From assembly GCA_031285625.1 (NCBI GenBank), contig JAITVV010000071.1:47776-111775 (forward strand): DNA of 64,000 nucleotides, written 5' to 3'. The notes below the pieces were generated by a model that was given only the letters and a program-made list of their open reading frames with translations, searched no databases and was not told where the DNA came from. The translations under genes were made by a program, and so were the position numbers. Position 1 is the first letter of the stretch. Each line of letters starts with the position of its first letter. The DNA comes from Prevotella sp. (lineage in GTDB: Bacteria; Bacteroidota; Bacteroidia; Bacteroidales; Dysgonomonadaceae). This document shows positions 9,041 to 18,221 of the stretch, one piece after another.

Positions 9041-9517
9041 CTATTTTGTTATTTTGCTGAAAGTGTCTATTAACATTGCTTTAGTAATTTCTTTTTCATC
9101 GATTTCCAGTTGCTTGGCAATTGCTGCTTTGACATCTGTCGAACTACTAATCACTTTTTCTTTATAAAGAAGTGTTTCCGAATCTTTATCTGTAGTAAGA
9201 GTTAGCTTGTCATCTTTAAGTTTATAAGTTCCTTCTGTTTCAACGCTTGATTTTTTAGCTTGGAATGTTCCATCTAACTTAAAAACATAAGTATTGTTGA
9301 CATTATCTGTCATTTCCTCTATTGCCTTAACTACCTCATCCTTAATGTCAGGATTTGTAACTTCTACCTCAGCCGCCGTTTTTGAGTGTTTCCATGTGCC
9401 CAAAAGTTCAACATTTCCATTTCCGCCTTTATCATCATCGTCATCACTACAAGATGTAACACCAAGGCCTAAAATAAAGGCGCACAGAGATAATCCTAGA
9501 ATTTTTCTAAGTTTCAT
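9041..9517 (-). CDS. Small lipoprotein, lipocalin/DUF4923-like
   Basis: 158 residues with a lipoprotein signal (GVTSC, Cys23) followed by a run of five aspartates, common in Bacteroidetes surface lipoproteins. The mature part has alternating beta strands such as LLGTWKHS, YVFKLDGTFQAK and GTYKLKDDKLTL. This pattern is typical of small lipocalin-like domains in this phylum. A helical tail with DEKEITKAML follows. The function is unknown. It is a single-gene unit with its own terminator. Confidence 0.7.
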   Translation of the reverse strand: MKLRKILGLSLCAFILGLGVTSCSDDDDDKGGNGNVELLGTWKHSKTAAEVEVTNPDIKDEVVKAIEEMTDNVNNTYVFKLDGTFQAKKSSVETEGTYKLKDDKLTLTTDKDSETLLYKEKVISSSTDVKAAIAKQLEIDEKEITKAMLIDTFSKITK

Positions 9518-9693
9518 AATTAATTTTTCTTTTTTAATTAACTAACAAATGTTTTTACAGTGATATCACTTTATAAAGAAACTTTCGATCGGTTTCTAAG
9601 AGTAAGATGTAAAGACTCGTTATTATGTTGCATCAACAAATCTTTATAAAATATAAAAAAAATGGAGGTGCTTTATATCAAGAAGTTAGACAC

Positions 9694-10284
9694 CTATTGA
9701 GAGCTATCTTTTTTTCTCATCAGTTCGTCCCTTAATAAAGAAGCAAGTTCATAATCTTCGCCATCAATAGCATCTTTTAGCAAAGTTTCAAGCTCATCTT
9801 TATTAAGCAGAGAATAGTCGAGGGCGAGATTGTCTTTTTCATCTTCATGCAAATTTTCCGGAGTTACATTTTCATCAAATACAACAGCCTGACTTTGCAT
9901 GATAAATTCTGAAGTAAAAATAGGAGCCTTGGTTCTCAAAGCTATAGCTATGGCATCAGATGTTCGAGATTCTATCTCTACAGTCTTATTAGCTTGACGA
10001 AAAACCATTCTGGAAAAGAAAACTCCATTCTCGTATTTGTAAATATTTATTTCGAGCAATGATATCGACAATTGAGACAGCAGTGACTGGAATAGATCAT
10101 GAGTCAATGGCCTTGGAGGGATAGAGCCCTGAAGTTTAAAGGCAATAGACTGCGCTTCCGGTGTACCAACTATGATCATAAGACGGCGTAATCCATCCTC
10201 CTCAGCCAAGACTAAACCATACGTGCCCGACTGAGTTTGATTGAATGAGAATCCTAAAACCGATAGTCTTATCTTATCTTCCAT
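9694..10284 (-). CDS. Bifunctional nuclease family protein (DUF151) with UVR motif
   Basis: The N-terminal 140 residues match the DUF151 fold, with GLVLAEEDGLRRLMIIVGT, EAQSIAF, RPLTHDL and SRTSDAIAIALR as family signatures. The C-terminal 30 residues (LLKDAIDGEDYELASLLRDE) form a UvrB/UvrC-type helical hairpin. This domain pair is standard in Bacteroidetes. Related proteins show nuclease activity, but the cellular role is poorly known. The open frame reaches a TTG at 10293. I chose the ATG at 10284 because a TAnnTTTG-like box (10291-10298, read on the minus strand) overlaps the TTG. Confidence 0.85.
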   Translation of the reverse strand: MEDKIRLSVLGFSFNQTQSGTYGLVLAEEDGLRRLMIIVGTPEAQSIAFKLQGSIPPRPLTHDLFQSLLSQLSISLLEINIYKYENGVFFSRMVFRQANKTVEIESRTSDAIAIALRTKAPIFTSEFIMQSQAVVFDENVTPENLHEDEKDNLALDYSLLNKDELETLLKDAIDGEDYELASLLRDELMRKKDSSQ

Positions 10285-10465
10285 ACATGTCAAAAGTAGA
10301 TATTTATTTTTTATATTTATAAGAACAGCTCTTGTTTTAAAACATTTTATCTTAACTTAAGATTGCTAAATTTTATTTTTTTCTTGTTTTTTCTGCGTAA
10401 ATATTAAAAATTGTTTTATTTTGCAATAGATTTTAATTAGTGAAAGAAAATCGCGATACAAACAA

Positions 10466-12331
10466 GTGCAAAATACAAATTTACACATTGACAAAAGGAG
10501 AACCTTCTTGTTCTTTTTTCTAATATTTTTTACAATTACTATTTCTGCTGGCGGTGGGGATAGTATATATGTTAAGCAGTATAATAAAGTAAGATATTAT
10601 CATTCTGATTCCATCTTTCAAAAATATGCTCAATCCGGATTTTTGTCTGTAATAGATGAAATGTACGATTATTATGAAGACATTGTCGAATACCTGCCAA
10701 CTGACAGACAATTTCAGGAAGTAGCCAAAATAAGACAAATAGCCAAACAATATAACTCAACCGAACTGGACACTGAGGCTGACTTTATGCATGCTTATGT
10801 TTTGCCCGTAAAATCCGATAAAGATATTGCCTATAAAGTTTCCCGGATGGAGTCGGTTGTCAATAATGCTGTCAGGCAAGGTAACGTGATAATAAAGTTG
10901 AGGGCGATGGAAGCTATATTCGAAATCCATTGGAAACATTCTCAATATGCCAAAGCTTTTAGCCAAGCCTATCTGATAGATAATGAACTGCAAAATGTAA
11001 GTGAATCCGAATATCCGGGAAAAGGAAATGCATACTTCCATATAGGTCAAGCCTTTAGTTTTTTCCATGATTATGACAAGGCAATGCCTTATTTACGTAA
11101 GGCCTTAAATCCTCCCAAATATTACTTTGACAGGTCAGACCTTTTAGCTAGAAATGCTATTGGTGAATATTACAATTCAGTAGGATTAATAGATTCAGCA
11201 GAATATTACTTCCGTTCAGCATACTTCAGCTCACACAATGTTAAAGCAAAACCCATTCTGGATGCTATTTCCCTCAGTAATATCGGTCAATCATTGTTGA
11301 ATAAGAAGGATTATAACAATGCTATTTCATATCTCCGCGCAGGCTTGAACCGTATTTTGATGGATAATGATTATGAATTTGCTTCGGATGTCACATTAGG
11401 ACTAGCTAAATGTTATTTGGCGAAGAATGATTTCAAGAAAGCCAAGAGTTTAATAGATTCCACAAGAATGTTCATCGACAGAAGTGATCATGTAGATTTA
11501 TATCAATCTTTATATCCTTTGATGTGTGATTATTATTCAAAAACAGCTAATACTCAGCTTTCTGCTGCATATTTTGATTCTACCCTGATGATCACCAAAC
11601 TATACGCAGATAAATATAATAGTTTGCATATCTTAAAGGCCGAACAAGATCTGTATGAATCGAAAGCAAAGGCAAAAGACGAAGAGATACGACTGAAAGA
11701 AGAGAATTTTAAGTCTAAAATATTTTATGGCGTTGCAATTCTCCTGATTATAACCATAGGTTTGCTTTTTCTTATTGTGTTATACCATAAAAACAGGATA
11801 GCATACAGAGCTCTTGTCTTAAAAAATCAGGATTGGGCACGAGATACATCTTATGATACATACGAAGCTCCGGAGGTAATTGAACCTGAACCTGCTGCGG
11901 TTGACACAGTGGAAGATACTGTAGAAATAGTAGAAGAGGAGAAAGAAGATGAGCCAACTAAAGAGGATATTGCTTTGATGAAACAAGTACATGAGTTGGT
12001 TACAAAAGATAAAATATATAAGGATATGGAGTTAACACTTGATGCTTTAGCCAAAAGAATGAGTGTTAACCGAAATTATTTATCCAAGGCAATAAACAAA
12101 ACGACAAATAAAAACTTCAACACATATATAAATGAATATAGAGTGAAAGAAGCTATAAAAATCTTATCCTCCAAGAAGGCCGACCTAATGTCAATTGATG
12201 CTATCGCTTTTGATGCCGGATTTAATAACAGAACCTCCTTCTATCAATCTTTCAAAAAAATAACAGGGCTATCACCTTCTGATTTCAGGGATAATAAACC
12301 CGCCGAAAAAGAGTCTGTAAAATTTAGATAG
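10466..12331 (+). CDS. Membrane-anchored TPR/AraC-type transcriptional regulator
   Basis: GTG start at 10466 gives a signal peptide (about 1-26). Periplasmic TPR-like repeats run from roughly 60 to 390, a single transmembrane helix lies at about 418-442, and an acidic Glu/Val-rich linker follows. An AraC-type double helix-turn-helix occupies about 510-608, with NRNYLSKAIN, SIDAIAFDAGFNN and RTSFYQSFKKITGLSPSDFR. This is the usual design of Bacteroidetes one-piece sensors that couple an outside signal to DNA binding. Neighbouring genes give no clear target. No better ATG lies close to the GTG. Confidence 0.8.
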   Translation: MQNTNLHIDKRRTFLFFFLIFFTITISAGGGDSIYVKQYNKVRYYHSDSIFQKYAQSGFLSVIDEMYDYYEDIVEYLPTDRQFQEVAKIRQIAKQYNSTELDTEADFMHAYVLPVKSDKDIAYKVSRMESVVNNAVRQGNVIIKLRAMEAIFEIHWKHSQYAKAFSQAYLIDNELQNVSESEYPGKGNAYFHIGQAFSFFHDYDKAMPYLRKALNPPKYYFDRSDLLARNAIGEYYNSVGLIDSAEYYFRSAYFSSHNVKAKPILDAISLSNIGQSLLNKKDYNNAISYLRAGLNRILMDNDYEFASDVTLGLAKCYLAKNDFKKAKSLIDSTRMFIDRSDHVDLYQSLYPLMCDYYSKTANTQLSAAYFDSTLMITKLYADKYNSLHILKAEQDLYESKAKAKDEEIRLKEENFKSKIFYGVAILLIITIGLLFLIVLYHKNRIAYRALVLKNQDWARDTSYDTYEAPEVIEPEPAAVDTVEDTVEIVEEEKEDEPTKEDIALMKQVHELVTKDKIYKDMELTLDALAKRMSVNRNYLSKAINKTTNKNFNTYINEYRVKEAIKILSSKKADLMSIDAIAFDAGFNNRTSFYQSFKKITGLSPSDFRDNKPAEKESVKFR

Positions 12332-12470
12332 TCCTATATTCTGAGAAAATGGAATCTGTAATGATATTTCCATTCTGTTTTTCTCAAATCATAAGAAACT
12401 CATTGATAGAATAATACAAAACTTGTAGTTAGGATTTATAAAAATTAACCGGGATTTTAGGATTAAACTA

Positions 12471-12588
12471 TATTTTTGTTAAGTCATCGGAAATATTGAC
12501 AGTGGATGTTTTATATTCCCAACCTTACACACTTTACAGAACAAGCAAACTTAAAAAGGAGCAAATCGGTGAGATTCGCTCCTTTTTG
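12471..12588 (+). ncRNA. Candidate small RNA between convergent genes
   Basis: A TAnnTTTG box (TATTTTTG, 12471-12478) points rightward in a convergent intergenic region where no plus-strand gene follows. About 105 bases downstream is a strong hairpin ending in five T. Together they would make a transcript of roughly 100 bases. The -33 box is not clear, so this is tentative. Confidence 0.25.
12553..12587. terminator. Bidirectional terminator hairpin
   Basis: 15-base arms (12553-12567 and 12573-12587) pair with a single mismatch around a 5-base loop and are framed by A5/T5. It lies 22 bases after the stop of the minus-strand gene ending at 12610 and would also stop plus-strand transcripts. Confidence 0.75.
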
Positions 12589-12609
12589 ATTATAGAAAAA
12601 TGTAAATTG

Positions 12610-13473
12610 TTAATTTGTTCTCCAGACAATATAAGATGTATTCAAAGGTACTTCAGGCTGCTCAACCCCAAACTCTGTTTTGTTATGTTCCTTGTCATAA
12701 TACCACCCAAAGGCTGTGTTTGTTCCCACTAAATAGATAGCATCACTTACACCTATATCAATAAGTGCTTGTGAAAAGTCATGAAATGATTCGGCACTAC
12801 GGCTTTCAACCATTACAACCTTACTGGATCTCACAGCCAGAGCCCGGCGTATCGATTTATTCTTGGGATTGTTTTCTATAAGCTCACCTTCGCTAACAAG
12901 AGGATATTGTCTGAAGAAATAACCTTTTGAATCAATTGCTTTTTTTAAGAGCGGCGTATTGTCTTTAACTCCAATAGTGATATCGCCATCTATAATGGCG
13001 CAAAATCCCGTTTTTGCAATACCTCTGGACAATTGTTGCCCTGCCAGTACAAAGTCTCCCACAATCTCAAGATTATCGCCTCTGATATCCGCTGCCTGCG
13101 TGATAAAGATGATTGTGGAGTCAGATTTATCCGGCTGGCCTACCGATAATGTCATTTCCGCATCGTGAGGTAGATAGACAAATAAAGGTACATCGTTAAC
13201 CGTCTCCTCCAAAACTTCTACATAACCTTTTATTGTATCATTTTTTATGGGGCTGGGGATCGTTTTTTCTATAGTTTGATGTGTAACCGGTTCAAAATAG
13301 TAATCGGGTTCTTGTTTTTGTAAAGAGAATATCAAGACAAGTATGATTGCTATTACGGCAATACAGACACCGATTATCACCCATATTTTACCAGAATTAG
13401 GTTTTTTCTCTCCACCTTCCTTCGAACCAAGAAAGTAGACATCATTTTCAGCTTTTATATCTTTCTTGCTCAT
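12610..13473 (-). CDS. Membrane-anchored protein, possible phosphodiester glycosidase-like (NAGPA) domain
   Basis: 287 residues. A charged N-terminal tail (1-27) is followed by one transmembrane helix at about 28-50; the rest is extracytoplasmic. The C-terminal two thirds has a pattern seen in NAGPA-type domains: FCAIIDGDITIGV, then SIRRALAVRSSKVVMVE, then FSQALIDIGVSDAIYLVG. In NAGPA enzymes this last part ends in a DGG-type active site, but here the text is LVGTNTAF, so the enzyme may be inactive or this may be a remote fold match. The start codon overlaps the stop of the LytTR gene by 4 bases, so the two are co-translated and probably work together. Fold assignment is tentative. Confidence 0.5.
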   Translation of the reverse strand: MSKKDIKAENDVYFLGSKEGGEKKPNSGKIWVIIGVCIAVIAIILVLIFSLQKQEPDYYFEPVTHQTIEKTIPSPIKNDTIKGYVEVLEETVNDVPLFVYLPHDAEMTLSVGQPDKSDSTIIFITQAADIRGDNLEIVGDFVLAGQQLSRGIAKTGFCAIIDGDITIGVKDNTPLLKKAIDSKGYFFRQYPLVSEGELIENNPKNKSIRRALAVRSSKVVMVESRSAESFHDFSQALIDIGVSDAIYLVGTNTAFGWYYDKEHNKTEFGVEQPEVPLNTSYIVWRTN

Positions 13474-13856
13474 ATCTCTACCCTCCTGTTCTTTAAACTA
13501 TCTTCTAATACATTCTTTAGCGCTCTCAAAGCTTCTTTTGAAGCTGAGAGTACAAACTTATGAGGAAAACTACTGTCTGATAAAATAATCTGCTGCTTGG
13601 ATACATTCACATAATAGATATACTTAGCATTAATTATCAGACTTTTTCCTAGTCGGATAAATGTTTGGGCATCCATACCCAACTGTTGCTCTATCACTCT
13701 CTCAAAGGTACCCAGATTGAATGTAAACAGATGCTCATCTTTATTGATAAGTACCATGGTAGAATAGTTCCCATCAGAAGAGATGTACACTATCCTGTCA
13801 GGCGAGACTCTTACCAGATCATTACTGTTTGTTAAAACCAGATATCTTACCATCAT
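13470..13856 (-). CDS. LytTR-family DNA-binding protein
   Basis: 128 residues consisting of almost only a LytTR domain. Hallmarks are RIVYISSDGNYSTMVL (strand and DNA-contact region), FIRLGKSLIINAKYIYYV and the final strand pair before LSASKEALRALK. It lacks the receiver domain of LytR/AgrA response regulators, so activity is probably set by expression or a partner. The overlapping downstream gene encodes a membrane-anchored protein, an arrangement that suggests a regulator and its membrane partner. CAAAAATA at 13873-13880 is a fair minus-strand TAnnTTTG box about 17 bases upstream of the start. Confidence 0.85.
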   Translation of the reverse strand: MMVRYLVLTNSNDLVRVSPDRIVYISSDGNYSTMVLINKDEHLFTFNLGTFERVIEQQLGMDAQTFIRLGKSLIINAKYIYYVNVSKQQIILSDSSFPHKFVLSASKEALRALKNVLEDSLKNRRVEI

Positions 13857-13949
13857 AATCTTTTTATCAATACAAAAATAGGCTATTCTTTGTATTTCCG
13901 GTTATTTCCATCAAGTATATGTATAAAATACTATGTTTATTGTATGAAA

Positions 13950-14339
13950 TTATCTGCCTGAGATGAGAAGGGTCAGAATAAGTATTAGATAATCTTTCAG
14001 CACAATTCTTAAAATTTTGATTGTCTTTGTTATATGATATTCCACAGCTTTTACACTGAGGTCATACAATTCGGCAATCTCCTTGTTGGATTTATCACCA
14101 AACCGGCTCAACATAAATATATCCTTAGTCTGTGGAGGGAGATTATCAAGTGTTTTAACCAGTAAGGACTGTATTTCACTAGAGAATAATTGTTGAGGTT
14201 CACAAGCCTCGAGAGTAGATATTCTTATATTCATATCCGCTTCGTACAGTGATTTGATATTATCAAAAGCCCGGACTTTAACGGCTTCATGCTTCAGATG
14301 ATCCAATGCTTTATTCTTAAGAATGCTTATGAGTAAGAC
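13950..14339 (-). CDS. ECF sigma-70 factor fragment, N-terminus missing
   Basis: The frame from TTG 14306 gives 118 residues holding region 4: LDNLPPQTKDIFMLSRFGD and SNKEIAELYDLSVKAVEYHI. Reading the same frame upstream adds ISILKNKA before LDHLKHE, the end of ECF region 2, before a stop codon at 14343-14345. Bacteroidetes ECF factors have about 180-195 residues, so around 70 N-terminal residues with the core-binding and -10 recognition parts are absent. The break coincides with the truncated 3' end of the SusC gene, so this is very likely a deletion scar and a non-functional gene. Family assignment of the remaining part is firm. Confidence 0.75.
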   Translation of the reverse strand, partial: VLLISILKNKALDHLKHEAVKVRAFDNIKSLYEADMNIRISTLEACEPQQLFSSEIQSLLVKTLDNLPPQTKDIFMLSRFGDKSNKEIAELYDLSVKAVEYHITKTIKILRIVLKDYLILILTLLISGR

Positions 14340-17061
14340 CGCCTATGATATCAAGACCTGTACGGCCACCGCCAACATCTACAACTGTATTTTTCACATA
14401 TGATGCATTTCCGCCTATATTGAAATTTACTTTACCAATATTAAATTTATAAGATGCTTCCAACTCTATACCTTCATTCTTTACAGATCCGGCATTTGCA
14501 TTCATTCCGTAAAATCCTGTATATTCCGGCAGAGGAACATATAGTAACATATCCTTGGTCTTTTTGTGGAAATAATCTGCCGTGAATGTCAAAGCGCTTT
14601 TAAAGAATCGTAGATCAAGACCTATATCTGTTTGTTCTGAAGTTTCCCATTTCAGGTCGCTGTTTACATATCCTGAGGTTTTACCTCCTGTAAGCACCTT
14701 GCCGTCAACAACAGCATTGTATCCCATCGACATCATACTGGTATACCCAAAAGCTCCGATAGCCTCATTACCATTTTGTCCCCAGCCGAAACGGATTTTT
14801 CCAAAATCGAGCCAGTTTGAAGTTCCTTTCATAAAATCTTCGCGTGTAAATGCCCAGCCGACAGATACTGAAGGGAAAGTTGCATACTTATAGTTAGGTC
14901 CGAAATTTGAGGATCCATCACGTCTGATTACGGCCTCTAACAGATATTTTTCGTCATAGTTATAGTTTACACGACCGAATACAGAAGCCAGTTTGTGATC
15001 GCTACCGCCACCACTTACACGTTCGAGGCTACGGTCTCCAGTAGCGATATCTATATATACTTTGTTAGGATCAACAACTAACAGATCGTAGTCTGTACCA
15101 GAAATATTTGAAAAAGTATATGACGACATAGTTGTACCTCCCAACAAACCCAGGTTGTGCAACCCAAAGGATTTGTTGTAAGAAACAATATTTTCCCATT
15201 GCCAGAAGAATGATTCTGTTTTTTCGTCCTCTACACGCGAAATAGTGTTCTTATCTGTTGTATTCAGGTCATATACAGGAATTGCATTCTTGATAGAATT
15301 GAATCCCCAGTCGAACCCAGCTGTCGTTTTATATTTTAATCCGGGAAGAACGGCAATATCGAGATTAAAGTTTGCACTGAATACCTGCGGAACTCTCTTT
15401 TGATTATTATTTACCTGTAATGCTGCAAATGTATTGTTCACATCATTCATGTCTATAATATTATATGCTCTTCCGTTAGGAGCTTTTATGTAATTAGGAT
15501 AAGTTACTGCATATCGTTCAAGTTCTTTCGGATCATCCTGATATATGCTCTCTGTAGGAGGTAACATATTCATAGAGGAAATAATACCTCCGGCTTCAGT
15601 ATTGTTTATAGTATTACCTGTTCTTGTAGTTCTTGAATAACTGGTAATTGCTCCTAATACAATGTTGTTTAACCAGGTTCTCTCTTTAGTATCAACAAGT
15701 GTATTTGAATAGTTAAGGCGTCCGTTGAACCTTTCATAATCAGCATAGCCCTTTGCCATAATACCGCTTTGTTTTACATAACCCAGCGAAACATAATAAG
15801 TACTGTTGTCACCACCTCCGCTAAGAGACATCTTGTGATTTACAACCGGAGCATTCTTGTATGTCAGTTCTTTCTGCCAATCTGTATTAATTGACGATGG
15901 AGTTTCAAAATATGGTTTCTTTCCTGAGTTCGCAGCCATCTCATTCATCATCATCTGATATTGCTGGCTATTCATCAAGTCTACCTTTCTCTCAGGATTT
16001 TGTATACCATATGTGAATTCATAATTTAATGTCGTCTTAGACATTTTTTTCCCACCTTTTGTAGATATCAGCACCACACCATTCGCACCACGTGAACCAT
16101 AGATAGCCGCAGAAGCAGCATCTTTTAATATTTCGATGGATTCGATATCCGATGGGTTCAGATGATTTATCCCGTTGTATGATGGCATACCATCGATAAT
16201 ATAAAGTGGATCAGAGTTGTTTACTGTACCTGTCCCACGGATACGTATTTTGGAATCGGCACCAGGTTGTCCCGACTGGGAAGTGATTTGCACTCCGGAT
16301 ACTTTACCCTTCAATGCATTCTGCACATTGGTAGGATTTCCTAAGTTAAGGTCATCGCCTTCCACTTTACTGATCGCAGATGATAGTACACTTTTCTTTT
16401 GAATACCATAACCAACTGCTACAACTTCGGTCAGCATATTGGCTGATCCTTTCATAACTACATTAATAACATTCTCATTTCCGGCATCAATGGTTCTGGT
16501 ATCGTAACCAATATACGAAACTTCGATTATAGTCCCGTTCTTCAGAGCCAGGGAGTATTTACCATCAAAGTCGGTCATGACTCCATTTGTAGTCCCTTTT
16601 TCTACAACAGTTGCCCCTATTAGAGGTTCTCCCATTTCATCGGTTACTGTTCCCGTAATTTTTCTTTCATTTTGTTGAGGTTGCTGTATCTTATCTCCTT
16701 TCATCAGCATAATATTATTGCCGGTCATGGCATAAATAATATCTGTATTACTGAAGATATTGGTTAAAACATTTGCAACTGACTGTTCTTTTGCTTTAAC
16801 AGATACTTTTTGATTCAGGTTAACTTCGTTCTTGTTATATACAAACAGGTAGTCTGTTTGTTTTTCTATTTCATTCATAATTTCCCTGATAGTCCCGTTT
16901 TGTTTATGCAGACTAACTTTGGCAATTTGAGAATGTGCTTCCTCTGCAAAGATGGCAGTTGTGAAAATAAATAAAAAGAGAAAACTGATTTTCATAATTC
17001 GTAATCCTCGTTTTAAGTGTGTTTGGAAGTAATAAGATTTCGGATACAAATATTTTTTCAT
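14317..17061 (-). CDS. SusC-family TonB-dependent transporter, C-terminally truncated
   Basis: 914 residues: signal region, an STN domain (about 45-120, with IREIMNEIEKQTDYLFVYNK) that signals to FecR, a CarboxypepD-like domain (TGTVTDEMGEPLIGATV), a plug domain (DGMPSYNG, AIYGSRGANGVVLI) and part of the beta-barrel. Family members with an STN domain usually have about 1,100 or more residues. Here the barrel ends abruptly in GGLTHKHS, and the final strand with its aromatic terminus is missing, so some 200 residues are lost. FecR lies upstream as expected, but no SusD follows; a 5'-truncated sigma factor does. The product should not fold as a complete transporter. Confidence 0.85.
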   Translation of the reverse strand: MKKYLYPKSYYFQTHLKRGLRIMKISFLFLFIFTTAIFAEEAHSQIAKVSLHKQNGTIREIMNEIEKQTDYLFVYNKNEVNLNQKVSVKAKEQSVANVLTNIFSNTDIIYAMTGNNIMLMKGDKIQQPQQNERKITGTVTDEMGEPLIGATVVEKGTTNGVMTDFDGKYSLALKNGTIIEVSYIGYDTRTIDAGNENVINVVMKGSANMLTEVVAVGYGIQKKSVLSSAISKVEGDDLNLGNPTNVQNALKGKVSGVQITSQSGQPGADSKIRIRGTGTVNNSDPLYIIDGMPSYNGINHLNPSDIESIEILKDAASAAIYGSRGANGVVLISTKGGKKMSKTTLNYEFTYGIQNPERKVDLMNSQQYQMMMNEMAANSGKKPYFETPSSINTDWQKELTYKNAPVVNHKMSLSGGGDNSTYYVSLGYVKQSGIMAKGYADYERFNGRLNYSNTLVDTKERTWLNNIVLGAITSYSRTTRTGNTINNTEAGGIISSMNMLPPTESIYQDDPKELERYAVTYPNYIKAPNGRAYNIIDMNDVNNTFAALQVNNNQKRVPQVFSANFNLDIAVLPGLKYKTTAGFDWGFNSIKNAIPVYDLNTTDKNTISRVEDEKTESFFWQWENIVSYNKSFGLHNLGLLGGTTMSSYTFSNISGTDYDLLVVDPNKVYIDIATGDRSLERVSGGGSDHKLASVFGRVNYNYDEKYLLEAVIRRDGSSNFGPNYKYATFPSVSVGWAFTREDFMKGTSNWLDFGKIRFGWGQNGNEAIGAFGYTSMMSMGYNAVVDGKVLTGGKTSGYVNSDLKWETSEQTDIGLDLRFFKSALTFTADYFHKKTKDMLLYVPLPEYTGFYGMNANAGSVKNEGIELEASYKFNIGKVNFNIGGNASYVKNTVVDVGGGRTGLDIIGGLTHKHS

Positions 17062-17122
17062 ATTTTTGTATAACTAAGGTTAGTACTAAGATTATTTAAA
17101 CTCTAGTCTGGTATAGATCTTC

Positions 17123-17154
17123 TGCCCGGAAAATGTTGGAGCATTTTCCGGGCA
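17123..17154. other. Hairpin between fecR-like and susC-like genes
   Basis: A perfect 13-bp stem (17123-17135 with 17142-17154) with a 6-base loop. The T-rich flank lies on the plus-strand side, not on the side needed to end minus-strand transcription. It is more likely an RNA-stability or attenuating structure between the two minus-strand genes than a simple terminator. Confidence 0.55.
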
Positions 17155-17219
17155 TTTCTTTTTATTTTTTAGTTTATCATAGGCAAAAAATATTTTTAAG
17201 GTTGTTATTCGTTCTGCAA

Positions 17220-18182
17220 TTATAAAATAGTAATGGTGTTTGTAGAATCATCCCGTGTATATTTGAACTTATGCTTCAGTTGTAATACTTTCAACACTTG
17301 TTCGACACCATCTTTTGTTCTGAATTTTCCTGAATATCTGTGCGTAATTATAGATTTGTTTTGTAAGTCTATCTTAATGTCGAAATATAATTCCAGTTTT
17401 TTCATTATTTCCTGTACAGTCTCATTATCAAAGTAGATAATGCCTTCTTTCCATAATAAATAATTCTGATCGGTAAGGGCAGCTGTCTTTAATTCACCTC
17501 CTTCGGCATATGCAATATTATTTGGTGAGAGTAGGCAGGAAGACTGTTGATCATGCGATTTCACTTCTACCGAACCTTTTATTAATGAAGTCTCGAATAG
17601 TTCAGAGCCCCTATAAGCCATCACATTGAATTCGGTACCCAGAACCTTTACGTTATATTTCTCTGTCTTTACAGTAAAAGGTCTTTTTTCATCTTTCTCT
17701 ACATCGAAATAACCTTCTCCATCCAGATAAACTTCTCTGTGATCCTGATCAAATTTTTCAGGGAAAATCAATTTAGTTTTAGCGTTTAGCCAAACTTTTG
17801 TGCCATCAGCTAATGTGATTTCGGCCCTTTGCCCCGGTGGAACAAATATTGTGTTTTTTACGGCTTCTGTTTTTATGGCTCCAGGGGCATCGAAGAATTT
17901 AATAAAAATGTAACTCCCTAATATAGCAATGACAAATATTGCTGCATATTTAGAAAAAGATATAAGCTGCTTTCTGATATTCTTTCTTTCTTCTTTTGGT
18001 TCAGAAAGGACATTACCATTCTCTTCATATTCGTTCCAAAGAAGTGCATCATATATTTTATGAAGAGTTTTATACTCATTCATATTCTCAGGCGATTCTT
18101 CGATCCAGGAAATCACTGTATCGCGTTCGTCATCTGTCAGATAATCTCCTTTTATATATTTCTTCAAAAGCTCTTCGTTCAT
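17220..18182 (-). CDS. FecR-family anti-sigma factor
   Basis: 320 residues: a cytoplasmic sigma-binding N-terminus (about 1-77), one transmembrane helix at about 78-97, a periplasmic FecR domain (VPPGQRAEITLADGTKVWLN to the VKVLGTEFNVMAY region) and a C-terminal DUF4974 domain (YSGKFRTKDGVEQVL). It relays the state of an STN-containing SusC to an ECF sigma factor. The SusC is directly downstream, as is normal. The cognate sigma gene, normally directly upstream, is absent: a GH3 gene with its terminator lies there. The only sigma sequence nearby is the fragment beyond the truncated SusC. Confidence 0.9.
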   Translation of the reverse strand: MNEELLKKYIKGDYLTDDERDTVISWIEESPENMNEYKTLHKIYDALLWNEYEENGNVLSEPKEERKNIRKQLISFSKYAAIFVIAILGSYIFIKFFDAPGAIKTEAVKNTIFVPPGQRAEITLADGTKVWLNAKTKLIFPEKFDQDHREVYLDGEGYFDVEKDEKRPFTVKTEKYNVKVLGTEFNVMAYRGSELFETSLIKGSVEVKSHDQQSSCLLSPNNIAYAEGGELKTAALTDQNYLLWKEGIIYFDNETVQEIMKKLELYFDIKIDLQNKSIITHRYSGKFRTKDGVEQVLKVLQLKHKFKYTRDDSTNTITIL

Positions 18183-18221
18183 CGTTTTATTTTTAGCCTT
18201 ACATTATATAAAACGATTCAG

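Noticed and set aside
12496-12732. Plus-strand open frame of 78 residues
   Set aside because: It runs through a terminator hairpin and into the 3' end of the opposite gene, with no recognisable protein features.
14317-17061. Invertible SusC shuffling (phase variation) as cause of the truncation
   Set aside because: No inverted repeats flank the break, no recombinase gene is near and no silent SusC cassette follows; the joined sigma fragment fits a deletion better.
13950-18182. Tandem duplication of a sigma-FecR-SusC unit
   Set aside because: A duplication would leave a second FecR after the sigma fragment; a LytTR gene follows instead.
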